From Rhizobium jaguaris (GTDB lineage Bacteria; Pseudomonadota; Alphaproteobacteria; Rhizobiales; Rhizobiaceae), in contig NZ_CP032694.1 in NCBI RefSeq assembly GCF_003627755.1, positions 797,501-861,500 on the forward strand: a DNA stretch of 64,000 nucleotides, written 5' to 3'. Made by a program: the position numbers and the translations under genes. Under the pieces are notes generated by a model. It saw only the letters and a program-made list of their open reading frames with translations. It was not told the DNA's origin and did not search any database. This document shows positions 63,120 to 64,000 of this stretch, piece by piece (the first letter of the stretch is position 1; each line of letters starts with the position of its first letter).

Positions 63120-63161
63120 GCGCGGCGGCATTTCCTTCTTGCCGCCGCGCATAAGCTTTTG
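63120..63161 (+). terminator. Rho-independent terminator of the third flagellin gene
   Basis: GCGCGGCGGCA (63120-63130) and TGCCGCCGCGC (63140-63150) form an 11-bp stem around TTTCCTTCT, followed by ATAAGCTTTTG. It begins 28 bases after the stop codon. Confidence 0.87.
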
Positions 63162-63320
63162 TTAACCTTACCGGGTAACTGATTTGCAGTATCTGCACAA
63201 AGCCCCGGTGTCCGACCCGTTTCGTTGGAACCGTCAGGGCTTTATCCAGCGACGGGCCGCGTTGGGATCACTCCCGCTGGCGGGCATGAAGCCGTTCGTT
63301 GCTGCCGGATCGGTCCGGCC
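63161..63320 (+). promoter_or_regulatory. Upstream region of the fourth flagellin gene with partial conserved leader
   Basis: GTTAAC at 63161, a near copy GGTAAC at 63174, and GCATGAAGC at 63284, followed by GCTGCCGG and GTCCGG, repeat the flagellin leader pattern. The distance between the GTTAAC site and GCATGA is about 110 bp here against 3 bp in flaB, and the TGTCC/SD pairing of the other three genes is not found. Confidence 0.5.
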
Positions 63321-63352
63321 TGCCGTTTCCCCATAGAATTACGGATTTTCCG

Positions 63353-64000
63353 ATGACCAATGTGACGACGAACCCCGCCTCTTTGGCCGCGCTGACCGTA
63401 TTGCGCGGCGTCAACAAAGATCTTGGTGTCGTGCAGGAACAGGTTTCGTCCGGCTATCGCGTCGAGAACGCGAGTGACAATCCGACCTATTGGTCGATGT
63501 CGAAGACGATGCAGTCGGACCAGAGCAACCTTTCCACCATCACCGACGCGCTTGGCCTTGGCTCCTCGAAGGTCGATACCGCCTCCACCGCCATGGATTC
63601 GGTCGTCAATCTCGTGACCCAGATTCAGGCCAAACTGGTTTCGGCCAAGGAGCCGGGCACCGACAAGACCGCGGTCAATGCGGACATTCAGCAGCTCAAG
63701 AACCAACTGCAGTCAGTCACGCAATCCGCGTCCTTCTCGGGCGAGAACTGGCTTTACAACACCAATGCGCAGCCCGATACCAAGCAATCCGTAATCAGCA
63801 ATTTTACGCGTGGCTCGGGCGGCCAAGTTAATCTTGTGACGATCAATTACGACAGCTCGCAAACCCTGATGATCGACACCGCCGATGCGAGCCGCGGGCT
63901 GCTGACGAAGAACGTCGACGCCAGCACATTCGATACGTCGGGTGGAACGTCGGCCCCTCGCAATTACTATCTCCTGGCCGCCGATTCCGGGACGGCGCCG
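63353..64000 (+). CDS. flaD: Flagellin (fourth copy), truncated by window end
   Basis: A frame open from ATG 63353 to the last base, 216 codons without stop. It begins MTNVTTNPASLAALTVLRGV, then VSSGYRVENASDNPTYWSMS, so the D0/D1 start is clear but well diverged from the other three. After SFSGENWLYNTNAQPDTKQS it enters a central region (NYDSSQTLMIDTADASRGLL) that is different from and seemingly longer than those of FlaA-FlaC, so the full protein is expected to exceed 306 residues. The letter D is tentative. The short palindrome CGGATTTTCCG stands directly before the ATG. Confidence 0.92.
   Translation, partial: MTNVTTNPASLAALTVLRGVNKDLGVVQEQVSSGYRVENASDNPTYWSMSKTMQSDQSNLSTITDALGLGSSKVDTASTAMDSVVNLVTQIQAKLVSAKEPGTDKTAVNADIQQLKNQLQSVTQSASFSGENWLYNTNAQPDTKQSVISNFTRGSGGQVNLVTINYDSSQTLMIDTADASRGLLTKNVDASTFDTSGGTSAPRNYYLLAADSGTAP

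Noticed and set aside
1..64000. CRISPR array or tRNA/rRNA genes
   Set aside because: No regularly spaced repeats and no tRNA cloverleaf or rRNA sequence were seen in either strand by eye.

Overview
The window is chromosomal DNA of a Rhizobium-like alphaproteobacterium (order Hyphomicrobiales, family Rhizobiaceae). The evidence is a che operon in the order icpA-cheS-cheY1-cheA-cheW-cheR-cheB-cheY2-cheD-cheT, followed by fliF-visN-visR-flhB-fliG-fliN-fliM-motA-flgF-fliI-flgB-flgC-fliE-flgG-flgA-flgI-motE-flgH-fliL-fliP and several tandem flagellins. That arrangement, with VisN/VisR, MotE and a fused SecDF, is typical of Rhizobium and Sinorhizobium. High GC and rhizobial intergenic palindromes agree. 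The assignment is by recognition only; no database was searched.

Region 1 (1-25.8 kb) is metabolic and housekeeping. It holds a TetR-family C-terminus cut by the window edge, mscL, a class I/II aminotransferase, a galE-like epimerase and a frameshifted GGDEF-EAL protein. A frameshifted LysR regulator is divergent from a branched-chain-type ABC transporter. The transporter's binding protein carries two frameshifts, and livG-livF-livH-livM are intact. A GMC oxidoreductase, a 3-hydroxyisobutyryl-CoA hydrolase-like enzyme and 3-hydroxyisobutyrate dehydrogenase follow on the same strand, which suggests valine or short branched-chain acid use. Next come a UvrD-like helicase behind a good alphaproteobacterial LexA box, an SMP-30 family protein, secDF, a small membrane protein, a YbaL/KefB-type antiporter, a small HTH protein and a GT39 glycosyltransferase. 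A 37-codon membrane peptide gene was also found.

Region 2 (26-53.2 kb) is the chemotaxis and flagellar cluster. The che genes are tightly coupled, often with 4-nt overlaps. The cytoplasmic receptor has a globin-like sensor domain that seems to lack the haem-ligating histidine, and CheT carries the DxxxQ signature of CheZ-type phosphatases. Basal body, rod, ring, switch, stator and export genes follow in two divergent blocks meeting between motA and flgF.

Region 3 (53.2-64 kb) is the accessory and flagellin end. An IS110-family element sits in the loop of a rhizobial intergenic palindrome. Its 5' non-coding end contains a candidate bridge RNA in which all four guide segments can be matched by eye to the target flanks and element ends. 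Next are a GT41 (O-GlcNAc transferase/SPINDLY-like) protein, probably a flagellin glycosyltransferase, and the flagellins flaA and flaB. A two-gene operon of a PLP-dependent decarboxylase and an ATP-grasp-like protein follows on the opposite strand. A third flagellin and a fourth, running off the end, close the window. The flagellin mRNA leaders share a conserved element, and in three of them the Shine-Dalgarno sequence can pair with a conserved upstream segment, which suggests translational control.

Four likely single-base deletions, each breaking an otherwise intact reading frame, cluster between 3.8 and 7.4 kb. They may be real gene decay or local sequence error.
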